Source: Methylobacteriaceae bacterium
Lineage (GTDB): Bacteria; Pseudomonadota; Alphaproteobacteria; Rhizobiales; Beijerinckiaceae
Assembly: GCA_020638195.1 (NCBI GenBank)
Contig: JACKJC010000002.1
Span: 62,001 to 126,000, forward strand
Direction of reading: 5' to 3'
DNA length: 64,000 bases
This document shows positions 25,362 through 33,492 of this stretch, piece by piece. Under the pieces are notes generated by a model. It searched no databases. It worked only from the letters and a program-made list of their open reading frames with translations, and was not told the origin of the DNA. The stretch's first letter is position 1. Each line of letters begins with the position of its first letter. The position numbers were made by a program, and so were the translations under genes.

Positions 25362-25580
25362 AGAATCATCGGTCCCTATCGTCTCGCCGGATCTTGCGGG
25401 AAGGGCATGTGGACGCCATCGACACTCGAGCCCTGCCGGTGCGCATCGTCCAACACATCAATATCTATGTATGCGATAAAATCATGATATTCGCAACTGA
25501 CGAAGGTCACGGGACAAAGGTCATCGCGACGATGCGCTGGCGGGCGGTCGCGCGCGACCGCCCGCCAGAATTTCGGGACA
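25362..25580. other. Intergenic region with AT-rich control segment
   Basis: Its AT-rich core (about 25455-25500) is the likely promoter and operator of the leftward ArsR gene. It contains ATATTCGCA at 25487-25495, which also occurs at 26129-26137 in the promoter of the second ArsR unit. The rest shows nothing recognisable. Confidence 0.4.
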
Positions 25581-25784
25581 TCAGTTGAAGGCGCAACCGG
25601 GCTTGAGGCCGAAGCGCTTGAGGATCATCGCCAGCGGGCAGAAACCGGTGAAAGAGGCCTGCAACATGTTGGCGCCGACGAAAGCGGTGAACCACAGCCA
25701 GTTCGGCGAATGCCAATGGGCGAGCGCGAGCGAGGCGAGGACAAACAGGCCGGCGAAGCGCATGACGAGAGAGTCGACGTTCAT
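25581..25784 (-). CDS. DUF2892 (YgaP-like) inner-membrane protein
   Basis: 67 residues with two hydrophobic helices. The first is MRFAGLFVLASLALAHWHSP; the second lies in FTAFVGANMLQASFTGFCPL, before MILKRFGLKPGC. The FTGFCP and the final GC are hallmarks of the small DUF2892/YgaP membrane family. Its ATG overlaps the upstream ArsR stop (ATGA), so it is translated with that repressor. Family knowledge: DUF2892 domains accompany rhodanese and persulfide enzymes in BigR/SqrR-type sulfide detoxification operons. Two conserved cysteines could bind sulfane sulfur. No rhodanese gene is adjacent here. Confidence 0.85.
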   Translation of the reverse strand: MNVDSLVMRFAGLFVLASLALAHWHSPNWLWFTAFVGANMLQASFTGFCPLAMILKRFGLKPGCAFN

Positions 25785-26122
25785 TCGGATTTTCCTTTCA
25801 TTGGCGCCGGCGCGGCCACCGTGCATTCGCCGGCGCAGAACATGTCGTGCAATAGTCCGATCATCCGCTCGACATTGGGACCGGCGAGCGAGTAGCAGAT
25901 TTTCTGCGCCTCACGGCGCGTGTGAACCAGACCGTCTGCGCGCAGGCGGGCCAGATGTTGCGAAAGCGTGGGCTGGCTGAGATCGAGCGACGCGCAAAGC
26001 TCGTTGACCGATCTCTCGCGACGATAGAGATCGCACAGGATCATGAGGCGGCTGCGATTGGCCAGCGCCTTGAGCATGGTCTCTGCTTGCGAAGCTTGCG
26101 CCGCGAGGTCCTCAGCTTTCAT
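25781..26122 (-). CDS. ArsR-family repressor with SqrR/BigR-type cysteine pair (second copy)
   Basis: 113 residues. The helix-turn-helix is VNELCASLDLSQPTLSQHLA and the wing AQKICYSLAG. Cys30 (LMILCDL) and Cys96 (HDMFCAGEC) are 66 residues apart, as in the ArsR protein at 24951; extra cysteines are at 43, 76 and 100. The ATG at 26122 is the last base triplet of a perfect 12-base palindrome, so translation starts inside a likely operator and no ribosome site precedes it. A leaderless transcript is possible. A longer frame to 26359 is rejected because it overlaps the divergent adaptor gene. It forms an operon with the DUF2892 gene. Confidence 0.88.
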   Translation of the reverse strand: MKAEDLAAQASQAETMLKALANRSRLMILCDLYRRERSVNELCASLDLSQPTLSQHLARLRADGLVHTRREAQKICYSLAGPNVERMIGLLHDMFCAGECTVAAPAPMKGKSE

Positions 26123-26152
26123 ATTGCAATATTCGCATATTCGGATATAAGT
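26121..26152. promoter_or_regulatory. Divergent promoter/operator between the ArsR unit and the second RND operon
   Basis: ATATTGCAATAT (26121-26132) is a perfect 12-base palindrome. For the rightward RND genes, -35 TTGCAA (26124-26129) and -10 TATAAG (26146-26151) are 16 bases apart. ATATTCG repeats at 26129 and 26137. A repressor on the palindrome would cover both the RND -35 and the ArsR start codon. Confidence 0.62.
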
Positions 26153-26180
26153 GTCAAACCCATCGGAGAGGTTGCTGAAA

Positions 26181-27146
26181 ATGCGGGTTTGGAGTTTGGC
26201 CGCGCTCATCGTCGCGGCGACGGCGCAGGGCGCGGCGGCGGGCGAATTCATCGCGCATGCGCAGGAGATCGACGATCGCAAGGCGGTCATCGCGACGGTC
26301 GAGCCGGTGCGGCAATTGGTCGCCCGCGCGCGAATCGGCGGCACGGTCGCGGAGCTCAAGATCAGGGAAGGCGATGTCGTCGCGGCTGGTCAGGAGGTCG
26401 CGCGCATCGTCGACCAGAAGCTTTCGCTGCAGCTGCAGGCGATCGATTCGCGTATCAAGTCCCAGCAGGCCGCGCGCGACAAGGCGAAGCTCGATTTCGA
26501 CCGCGCGTCGGAACTGATGCGGCGCGGCGTGAGTACGCAGGCGCAGCTCGACCAGGCAAAGGCCGCGCTAGATATCGCCGAACGCAATCTCCAGGCGATC
26601 AAATCCGACCGCGACGTCATCGTGCAGCAGAGCGCCGAAGGCGCCGTCCTCGCGCCCGGCGCGGGTCGCGTGCTGACCGTGCCCGTGTCGCAGGGGCGTG
26701 TGCTGCTGCCGGGCGAAACGGTCGCGACCATCGCGCAGGACCAGTACATCCTGCGCCTGCAATTGCCGGAACGGCACGCGCGCTTCATGCGCGCCGGCGA
26801 CAAGGTGCTGATGGCCGCGCGCGGCCAGGAAGGCGGCCTGAAGGCGGCGCAGGAAGGCAAGGTGCGCATCGTCTATCCGGAAATCACCGGCGGACGCGTC
26901 GTCGCGGACGTCGATGTGCCGGGCCTCGGTAATTATTTCGTGGGCGAGCGCACGCGCGTCTATGTCTCGACAGGCAAGCGCGAGACGATCGTCGTTCCTG
27001 CGCCAGCGGTGTTCGAACGCTCCGGCGTCAAGTTCGTGCGGCTCAAGGGCGGTGGGGAAGTTGTCGTGCAGACCGGCGAAACCACGCCTGCCGGCGTCGA
27101 AATCCTTGCGGGCGTCGCCGACGGCGACGTGTTGCTGACGCCATGA
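26181..27146 (+). CDS. RND efflux periplasmic adaptor (second system)
   Basis: 321 residues from ATG 26181, chosen because GGAGAGG precedes it and it gives a clean signal peptide (MRVWSLAALIVAATAQGAAA). A GTG at 26151 would add ten residues inside the promoter. Domains: lipoyl half (ARARIGGTVAELKIREGDVV), coiled-coil hairpin about residues 75-130, second lipoyl half (GAVLAPGAGRVLTVPVSQGR) and beta-barrel. Its stop overlaps the pump gene (ATGA). It is divergent from the sulfur-type ArsR, which implies repression by that protein and induction by reactive sulfur or oxidants. Confidence 0.9.
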   Translation: MRVWSLAALIVAATAQGAAAGEFIAHAQEIDDRKAVIATVEPVRQLVARARIGGTVAELKIREGDVVAAGQEVARIVDQKLSLQLQAIDSRIKSQQAARDKAKLDFDRASELMRRGVSTQAQLDQAKAALDIAERNLQAIKSDRDVIVQQSAEGAVLAPGAGRVLTVPVSQGRVLLPGETVATIAQDQYILRLQLPERHARFMRAGDKVLMAARGQEGGLKAAQEGKVRIVYPEITGGRVVADVDVPGLGNYFVGERTRVYVSTGKRETIVVPAPAVFERSGVKFVRLKGGGEVVVQTGETTPAGVEILAGVADGDVLLTP

Positions 27147-30100
27147 GCGATCCTGTGACCAATCTCGGCATTTCCGGCCGGCTGACGCGCGCCTTCATCG
27201 TGTCGCCGTTGACGCCGTTGCTGCTGCTCGCCTCCATCATCGTCGGCGTGATCGCCCTCATCGCGCTGCCGCGCGAAGAGGAGCCGCAGATCAGCGTGCC
27301 GATGGTCGACATCGTCGTGCCCGCCAACGGATATAAGGCCGCAGACGCCGTCGAACTCGTGACGCGGCCGCTCGAGGATATCGTCAAGGGTATCGACGGC
27401 GTCGAGCACGTCTATTCGCAGACGCAGGACGACAATGTTCTCGTCACCGCGCGTTTCCTCGTCGGCACCGACGCGGACGCCGCGATCCTGCGCGTACATG
27501 AAAAGATTCGCGCCCATATCGGAGAATTGCCGAAGGGGCTTGTCGAACCGCTGATCATCGGACGCGGCATCGACGATGTGGCGACGGTGGTCCTCACGCT
27601 GGCGGCGAAGCCCGAGGCAGCCGCGCGCTGGACCGACAACGGCCTGCGGCGCGTCGCCGAGGAGCTGCAGCACGATCTCACGAAAGTGCATGATATTGGC
27701 GCGACCTTCATCGTCGGCGGTTCGGCCAACCAGATCAGGATCGAGCCCGATCCCGAACGCCTCGCGCAATATGGCATGACGCTGGCGCAGGTGATCGACA
27801 AGGCGACCCAGGCCAACCGCACTTTCCAGGCCGGCGCCCTTCGCCGCAACAACAAGTCGTATCCTGTCGTCGCCGGCCAGACGTTGCAGGGCGTCGCCGA
27901 CATCGGTCAGCTCCTGCTGACCTCGCGCGATGGCCGGCCGGTCTATCTGAAGGATGTCGCCGACGTCATCGTCGGCTCCGCGCAGAACGAGCATCGCGCC
28001 TGGACGATCACGCCGGACGGGAAAGGCGGGCTCGACACGCGGCCCGCCGTCAGTCTGGCGCTCGCCAAGCGCAAGGGCGCGAACGCGGTGACGGTCGCCG
28101 ATGAGATACTGAAGCGGCTGGAGACGGCGCGCGGCACGATCGTGCCGGCCGACGTTTCGGTCGAAGTCACGCGCAACTACGGCGAGACGGCTACGGAGAA
28201 GGCAAACGAGCTTCTCTTCCATCTTGCGCTCGCCACCGTTTCCATCGTCATTCTCATCACGCTGGCGATCGGCTGGCGCGAAGGCGTGGTCGTCGCCGTC
28301 ATTATTCCGACGACGATCCTGCTGACGCTCTTCGCATCCTGGCTGATGGGCTACACGATCAACCGCGTCAGCCTGTTCGCGCTGATCTTCTCGATCGGCA
28401 TTCTCGTCGACGACGCGATCGTGGTCGTCGAAAACATCGTACGCCATTGGGGCAAGCGCGGCGAACGTGGGCTCGTCGAGACGGCGGTCGAGGCTGTGGC
28501 GGAGGTCGGCAATCCCACCATCGTCGCGACGCTGACCATCGTCGCCGCGCTGCTGCCGATGATGTTCGTGAGCGGAATGATGGGGCCCTACATGAGCCCC
28601 ATTCCGGCCAACGCCTCGATGGCCATGCTTTTCTCTTTCTTCGTGGCGGTGACGATCACGCCGTGGCTGCTGCTCAAGATCGCGCGCAAGCGTTTCGAGA
28701 GCGGTCCCTCGGAAGACCACGATCACGACGATCCCGGCGCAATGGGCCGCGCCTATTCCAGGATCGCGCGCTGGCTGCTGGAAGGTCGCAAGCGCTCGAA
28801 GATCTTCCTGTTCGTCGTCGGCGGACTGACGCTCGCCTCGCTCGGCCTCTTCTACACGAAGAGCGTGCGCGTGAAGCTGCTGCCCTTCGACAACAAGTCG
28901 GAGATCCAGGTCGTCGTCGATCTGCCGCGCGGCGCCTCGCTCGAACAGACCGAACGCGTGCTGATGGAGGCTTCGCAGAAGCTGAAGGATCTGCCGGAGC
29001 TGGTCTCGATCCAGGCCTATGCGGGCGCGTCCGCGCCGTTCAACTTCAACGGCCTCGTGCGCCACTACTATCTGCGCCAGACGCCGGAACTCGGCGATCT
29101 CTCGGTCAATCTGACGCCGAAAGATCACCGCAAGCGCGCAAGCCATGCGATAGCGCTCGACATCCGGAGCCGTCTCGCCGATCTGAAGCTGCCGCCGCAT
29201 GCCTCGGTGAAAGTCGTGGAAGTGCCTCCAGGACCGCCTGTGGTGTCGACGCTGCTCGCCGAAATCTACGGGCCGACGCCCGAAGCGCGGCGCGCCATCG
29301 CGACCAAGGTCAAGGAAGCGTTCAAGAAGGTCGACTTCGTCGTCGACGCCGACGACAGTTTCGGCGTGCAACACGAACGCCTGCGCTACTCCATCGATCA
29401 GGAAGCGCTGGAATTCCACGGCGTGCAGGAACAGGCAGTCTACGACACGATCGCCGCGCTCTTCGGCGGCGTGAAGATCGGCTATTCGCAGAAGGGCGAC
29501 GGCGAGAAGCCGGTCGACATATCCGTCGCCCTGCCGCGTTCGTCGCTGACGCCGGGCGAAAAGCTGCTGACGACGCCGCTGCCGGCCGGCGGCACGCCGC
29601 GCCAGGGCTCCAATGTCGAACTCGGCGATGTCGTGAAGGTGACGCGCGAGCCCTCGTCCTTCCCGATCTTCCGCCACAACGGACGCTATGCCGAGATGGT
29701 GAGCGCGGAAGTCGCCGGCCGCTTCGAATCGCCGGTCTACGGCATGCTCGCGGTGGAAGACGAGATCAAGAAACTCGACTTCGGCGCGACGCCGAAACCG
29801 ATGGTGAAATATCATGGCCAGCCGCTCGACGATTCCAAGCCGACGTTGTTGTGGGACGGCGAGTGGGAGGTCACCTATGTGACGTTCCGCGACATGGGCG
29901 CGGCGTTCATGGTGGCGATCCTCGGCATCTATCTGCTGGTCGTGGCGCAGTTCGGCTCGTTCAAGCTGCCGCTCGTCATTCTCGTGCCGGTGCCGCTCAC
30001 CTTCATCGGTATTCTGACCGGCCACTGGATGCTGAACGCCGCCTTCACAGCGACATCGATGATCGGCTTCATCGCGCTCGCCGGCATCATCGTGCGCAAT

Positions 30101-30400
30101 TCGATCCTGCTGGTGGATTTCATCCGGCATCGCCAGGCCGAGGGCGTGACGTTGCGTCGCGCATTGATTGATGCGGGCGCGATCCGCTTCAAGCCGATCT
30201 TCCTCACCGCGGCTGCGGCGGTGATCGGCGCGGCCTTCATCCTGACCGACCCGATCTTCCAGGGGCTGGCGATCTCGATGGTGTTCGGCCTGATCTCCTC
30301 GACGGCGCTCACCATTCTCGTGATCCCGGCGATCTACGTGTTCCTGCGGGATGACGGGCGCGGGCTCGAGGTGGACGAGGGGCGGGAGGTCGAGGCGTAG
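27143..30400 (+). CDS. RND efflux permease (second system)
   Basis: 1085 residues, slightly longer than AcrB. TM4 carries IGILVDDAIVVVENIV with the Asp pair of the proton pathway. A cytoplasmic His/Asp-rich stretch near residue 525 (SEDHDHDDPGA) is unusual and could bind metal. The second half has FIALAGIIVRNSILLVDFI. N-terminal residues before TM1 are longer than usual. It is coupled to the adaptor by ATGA. Related pumps sit in BigR/SqrR-like regulons, but the exported substrate is unknown. It lacks a local outer-membrane channel gene, as does the first system. Confidence 0.93.
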   Translation: MSDPVTNLGISGRLTRAFIVSPLTPLLLLASIIVGVIALIALPREEEPQISVPMVDIVVPANGYKAADAVELVTRPLEDIVKGIDGVEHVYSQTQDDNVLVTARFLVGTDADAAILRVHEKIRAHIGELPKGLVEPLIIGRGIDDVATVVLTLAAKPEAAARWTDNGLRRVAEELQHDLTKVHDIGATFIVGGSANQIRIEPDPERLAQYGMTLAQVIDKATQANRTFQAGALRRNNKSYPVVAGQTLQGVADIGQLLLTSRDGRPVYLKDVADVIVGSAQNEHRAWTITPDGKGGLDTRPAVSLALAKRKGANAVTVADEILKRLETARGTIVPADVSVEVTRNYGETATEKANELLFHLALATVSIVILITLAIGWREGVVVAVIIPTTILLTLFASWLMGYTINRVSLFALIFSIGILVDDAIVVVENIVRHWGKRGERGLVETAVEAVAEVGNPTIVATLTIVAALLPMMFVSGMMGPYMSPIPANASMAMLFSFFVAVTITPWLLLKIARKRFESGPSEDHDHDDPGAMGRAYSRIARWLLEGRKRSKIFLFVVGGLTLASLGLFYTKSVRVKLLPFDNKSEIQVVVDLPRGASLEQTERVLMEASQKLKDLPELVSIQAYAGASAPFNFNGLVRHYYLRQTPELGDLSVNLTPKDHRKRASHAIALDIRSRLADLKLPPHASVKVVEVPPGPPVVSTLLAEIYGPTPEARRAIATKVKEAFKKVDFVVDADDSFGVQHERLRYSIDQEALEFHGVQEQAVYDTIAALFGGVKIGYSQKGDGEKPVDISVALPRSSLTPGEKLLTTPLPAGGTPRQGSNVELGDVVKVTREPSSFPIFRHNGRYAEMVSAEVAGRFESPVYGMLAVEDEIKKLDFGATPKPMVKYHGQPLDDSKPTLLWDGEWEVTYVTFRDMGAAFMVAILGIYLLVVAQFGSFKLPLVILVPVPLTFIGILTGHWMLNAAFTATSMIGFIALAGIIVRNSILLVDFIRHRQAEGVTLRRALIDAGAIRFKPIFLTAAAAVIGAAFILTDPIFQGLAISMVFGLISSTALTILVIPAIYVFLRDDGRGLEVDEGREVEA

Positions 30401-30440
30401 CGGGGAAGAAAAAGGGGCGAGGAGGCGCAACGCCGCCTGC

Positions 30441-30536
30441 TGTCATCCCGGACTGCGGCGCAGCCGTCGATCCGGGAACCAGAAAAATCGTTGTCGCTGG
30501 TTCCCGGCTCTTCGCTCCGCTGCGGCCGGGATGACA
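30441..30536. repeat. Intergenic inverted repeat, family D
   Basis: TGTCATCCCGG (30441-30451) and CCGGGATGACA (30526-30536) are perfect terminal inverted repeats. Inside, TCGATCCGGGAACCAG and CTGGTTCCCGGCTCTTCGC give further pairing. It lies between convergent genes (ends at 30400 and 30559). Confidence 0.75.
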
Positions 30537-30558
30537 ATTCCGCGTTCTCGCGATTGCG

Positions 30559-32349
30559 TTACCCCGCCAGCGCGAGATCCGCCGTCAGCACGGATTCCGC
30601 AGCGCCCGTGATCGCCGCCTCGAGCCCCTCGGCGCCGACTACGACGTTTTCCGCGAAGAAGCGCGCCGTCGCGATGCGGCCGGCGTGCGCGGGGTCGGTG
30701 TCGCCGGCCGCGCGGGCCTTGTGTGCGGCGAGCGCCATGGCGCCGAGCGTCGAGCCGCCGCGCATCACGCCGAACAGACGCAGGTAGGGCGTCGCGCCGG
30801 CGAGCGCGTCCTGTACGGACGAGCCGAGCTTGCCGAGCAGCCAGTTGGTCGCGCGCTCGAAGGCGTCGAGGCCGTCGCCGAGCCGCTGCGCCATCGCGCC
30901 GAAGGAGGGATCGTTGGTCGCGCGCAGTTGCTCGACCGTGGCGCGCATGTCGGCGATCTCCGCCTTCATCACGGCTCCGCCATTCGAGGCGAGCTTGCGC
31001 GTCACAAGGTCGATCGCCTGGATGCCGTTGGTGCCCTCGTAGATCGCGATGATGCGGCTGTCGCGCATGAATTGGGCGGCGCCGGTCTCCTCGATGAAGC
31101 CCATGCCGCCATGAACCTGCACGCCGAGCGAGGACACTTCGTTACCGATGTCGCCGGAATAGGCTTTTGCGATCGGCGTCAGCAGGCCCGCGCGCTCGGC
31201 GGCCGCCTTGCGCGCCGCAGGGTCCGTCGCGCGGCGCGAGCGATCGATGACGCCGGCGGTGAGGTAGCAGACCGCGCGCGCGCTCAGCGTCAGCGCCTTC
31301 ATGGTCATCAGCATGCGCTTCACGTCGGGGTGCGCGATGATCGACGACAGCGGCGTCGTCGAGCCCGCCGCCTTGCCCTGCTTGCGATCCATGGCATAGG
31401 CGAGCGCATGCTGGTAGGAGGCTTCGCCGATGGCGACGCCCTGCAGGCCAGTGGCGAGACGCGCATCGTTCATCATCGTGAACATGCAGGCCAGCCCCTT
31501 GTTCTCCTCGCCGACGAGATAGCCGATAGCGCCGCCCTCGTCGCCGTAGACCATGATGCAAGTGGGCGAACCGTGGATGCCGAGCTTATGCTCGATGCCG
31601 GCGCAGCGCACGTCGTTGCGTTTGCCCAGCGTGCCGTCGGCATTGACCATGAATTTCGGCACGACGAAGAGCGAAATGCCCTTGGTGCCGGCCGGCGCAT
31701 CCGGCAGGCGCGCGAGAACGAGATGGACGATGTTCTCGGCCATGTCGTGTTCGCCATAGGTGATGAAGATCTTCTGGCCGAAGATCTTGTAAGTGCCATC
31801 GCCCTGCCGTTCGGCGCGGGTGCGCAGCGGATTGAGGTCGGAGCCGGCGCCCGGCTCGGTCAGGTTCATCGTCGCCGGCCAGACGCCGGAGATCATCTTT
31901 TCCAGATAGGTGTGCTTGATCTCGTCCGAGGCATGCGCCTCCAGCGCGTCGATGGCGCCGAAGGTCAGCACCGGACCGAGCAGGAAGGCCATGTTGGCCG
32001 CGCTCCACATGTCCATGCAGCCGGCGAGCAGCACCTGCGGCAGGCCCATGCCGCCGTGCTCCGGCGAGCCCGTCACGCTCTGCCAGCCGCCCTCGACGAA
32101 TTGCGCGTAGGCCTCGACCCAGCCCGGCGGCGTGGTGACGACGCCGTCCGCCCACTTGCAGCCGACCTGATCGCCGACGCGGTGCAGCGGGGCCAGAACG
32201 TTCTCGGCATATTTGGCGGCCTCGTTCAGCGTCGCCTCGGCCATGCCATCGGCCAGGTCGGCATAGACGCCGTCCGCAATGCCTTCCTGCAGGCCGGCGG
32301 CCGCGTTCATCATGAAGACCATTTCGGAAACCGGCGCGCGATAGGCCAT
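30559..32349 (-). CDS. Acyl-CoA dehydrogenase, DmdC-type
   Basis: 596 residues from ATG 32349, preceded by GGGGAGAGG; a longer frame to 32385 is rejected. The N-terminus (YRAPVSEMVFMMNAAAG) and the extended C-terminal domain mark the DmdC-like branch of acyl-CoA dehydrogenases (3-methylmercaptopropionyl-CoA dehydrogenase and relatives, about 600 residues). The FAD core has ATMNLTEPGAGSDL near residue 155, FITYGEHDM and VQVHGGMGFIEETGAAQ near residue 425. It introduces a 2,3-double bond into an acyl-CoA. Whether it acts on the DMSP-derived thioester cannot be told, because no other dmd gene is here. It is divergent from the hydratase operon. Confidence 0.9.
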   Translation of the reverse strand: MAYRAPVSEMVFMMNAAAGLQEGIADGVYADLADGMAEATLNEAAKYAENVLAPLHRVGDQVGCKWADGVVTTPPGWVEAYAQFVEGGWQSVTGSPEHGGMGLPQVLLAGCMDMWSAANMAFLLGPVLTFGAIDALEAHASDEIKHTYLEKMISGVWPATMNLTEPGAGSDLNPLRTRAERQGDGTYKIFGQKIFITYGEHDMAENIVHLVLARLPDAPAGTKGISLFVVPKFMVNADGTLGKRNDVRCAGIEHKLGIHGSPTCIMVYGDEGGAIGYLVGEENKGLACMFTMMNDARLATGLQGVAIGEASYQHALAYAMDRKQGKAAGSTTPLSSIIAHPDVKRMLMTMKALTLSARAVCYLTAGVIDRSRRATDPAARKAAAERAGLLTPIAKAYSGDIGNEVSSLGVQVHGGMGFIEETGAAQFMRDSRIIAIYEGTNGIQAIDLVTRKLASNGGAVMKAEIADMRATVEQLRATNDPSFGAMAQRLGDGLDAFERATNWLLGKLGSSVQDALAGATPYLRLFGVMRGGSTLGAMALAAHKARAAGDTDPAHAGRIATARFFAENVVVGAEGLEAAITGAAESVLTADLALAG

Positions 32350-32619
32350 CGACCTCTCCCCTCGACAATGAATTTCCGCCTTCATATTCCGCGCTGCGGA
32401 CGATGGCCAGCGGGCGAAGGTCTAATGCGCGTGAAATCGGCTTGAATCACGCTTCAGCCTGCGCGATGCTGGCGATGCGTCATGCAAGATTGTTCGACAT
32501 TCTGCATGGCGGAACGAATGCGGAGCCCGGTCAACGGGCCTGTCGAGGAAACGAAGCCGAGCCCGCACGCCGCGCAGATCGCGTGGCGACTGCGTGGTTG
32601 CGGCGCCATGCGAGGTTTT

Positions 32620-33489
32620 ATGGCTGCGATCTATTCCACCATCCTCTACGAAACGCCGGCCGAAGGCGTCGCGCGGATCGTGATGAACCGGCCGGACGCG
32701 CGCAATGCGCAAAACCTCGACATGACCTACGAGCTGAACGACGCTTTCGATCGCGCGGTGGCGGACGATGCGGTGAAGGTCATTATTCTCGCCGGCGCCG
32801 ATCCGCATTTCTCGGCCGGCCACGATCTGCGCGACAGCGGCGAGAAGAAACTCGGGCGCGATTTTCCAGTCGTTTCGACATGGGGCGGGTTCGAGGACGC
32901 TGGCGCCGAAGGCCGCTATGCGCGCGAACAGGAGATCTATCTCCAGAACACCCGGCGCTGGCGCAATCTGTCGAAGCCGACGATCGCGCAGGTGCAGGGC
33001 AAGTGCCTCGCCGGCGGGCTGATGCTGGCATGGGCCTGCGATCTCATCGTGGCGAGCGATGACGCGACTTTCTGCGATCCCGTCGTCGCCATGGGCGTGT
33101 GCGGCGTCGAATGGTTCGTGCATCCCTGGGAGCTCGGCGCCCGCAAGGCCAAGGAAATGCTGTGGACCGGCGATAGCTGGACGGCGGAGGAAGCGCGAAG
33201 CTTCGGCATGGTGAACCACGTTGTGCCCCGCGCCGGGCTCGCGGATTTCACCCTGCAACTCGCGGGCAGGATCGCCTCGAAGCCGACATTCGCGGTCAAG
33301 ACCGTGAAGGACGCGATCAACCGTACGCTCGACATTCAGGGCCAGAACAGCGCGATCGAGCAGGCCTTTGCCCTGCATCATCTCTGCCACGCGCACAACA
33401 TGATGAAGTTCGGCGTGATCGTCGACCCCTCGGGCCTTCACCCTTCCGTGCGTTCGCGCATCGATCCTTCCTTGAACAAGAAGAGCTGA
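32620..33489 (+). CDS. Enoyl-CoA hydratase/isomerase family protein
   Basis: 289 residues from ATG 32620, with GCGAGG a few bases upstream. In-frame starts at 32608 and 32482 are possible but the latter adds non-conserved sequence. Crotonase landmarks are RIVMNRPDARNAQN, the oxyanion segment ADPHFSAGHDLRD near residue 65 and the loop VQGKCLAGGLMLAWACDLIV near residue 120. A 30-residue insertion (KLGRDFPVVSTWGGFED and following) lies after the first oxyanion segment. It is first in an operon with two acyl-CoA dehydrogenases (gaps of 3 and 9 bases). Role inferred: hydration step of a beta-oxidation-type pathway. Confidence 0.88.
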   Translation: MAAIYSTILYETPAEGVARIVMNRPDARNAQNLDMTYELNDAFDRAVADDAVKVIILAGADPHFSAGHDLRDSGEKKLGRDFPVVSTWGGFEDAGAEGRYAREQEIYLQNTRRWRNLSKPTIAQVQGKCLAGGLMLAWACDLIVASDDATFCDPVVAMGVCGVEWFVHPWELGARKAKEMLWTGDSWTAEEARSFGMVNHVVPRAGLADFTLQLAGRIASKPTFAVKTVKDAINRTLDIQGQNSAIEQAFALHHLCHAHNMMKFGVIVDPSGLHPSVRSRIDPSLNKKS

Positions 33490-33492
33490 ACA

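Noticed and set aside
26960..30430. An 1156-codon open frame on the minus strand opposite the second RND pump
   Set aside because: It is the antisense shadow of a high-GC gene. The translation is dominated by Arg, His, Asp and Glu without recognisable domains, whereas the plus strand encodes a complete RND permease.
30559..32349. Calling the acyl-CoA dehydrogenase a true DMSP enzyme (dmdC)
   Set aside because: The subfamily matches, but no dmdA, dmdB or dmdD is seen nearby and members act on varied substrates, so no gene symbol is given.
30685..32445. A 586-codon plus-strand frame opposite the DmdC-type dehydrogenase
   Set aside because: No family features and no ribosome site. The minus strand shows a complete acyl-CoA dehydrogenase.
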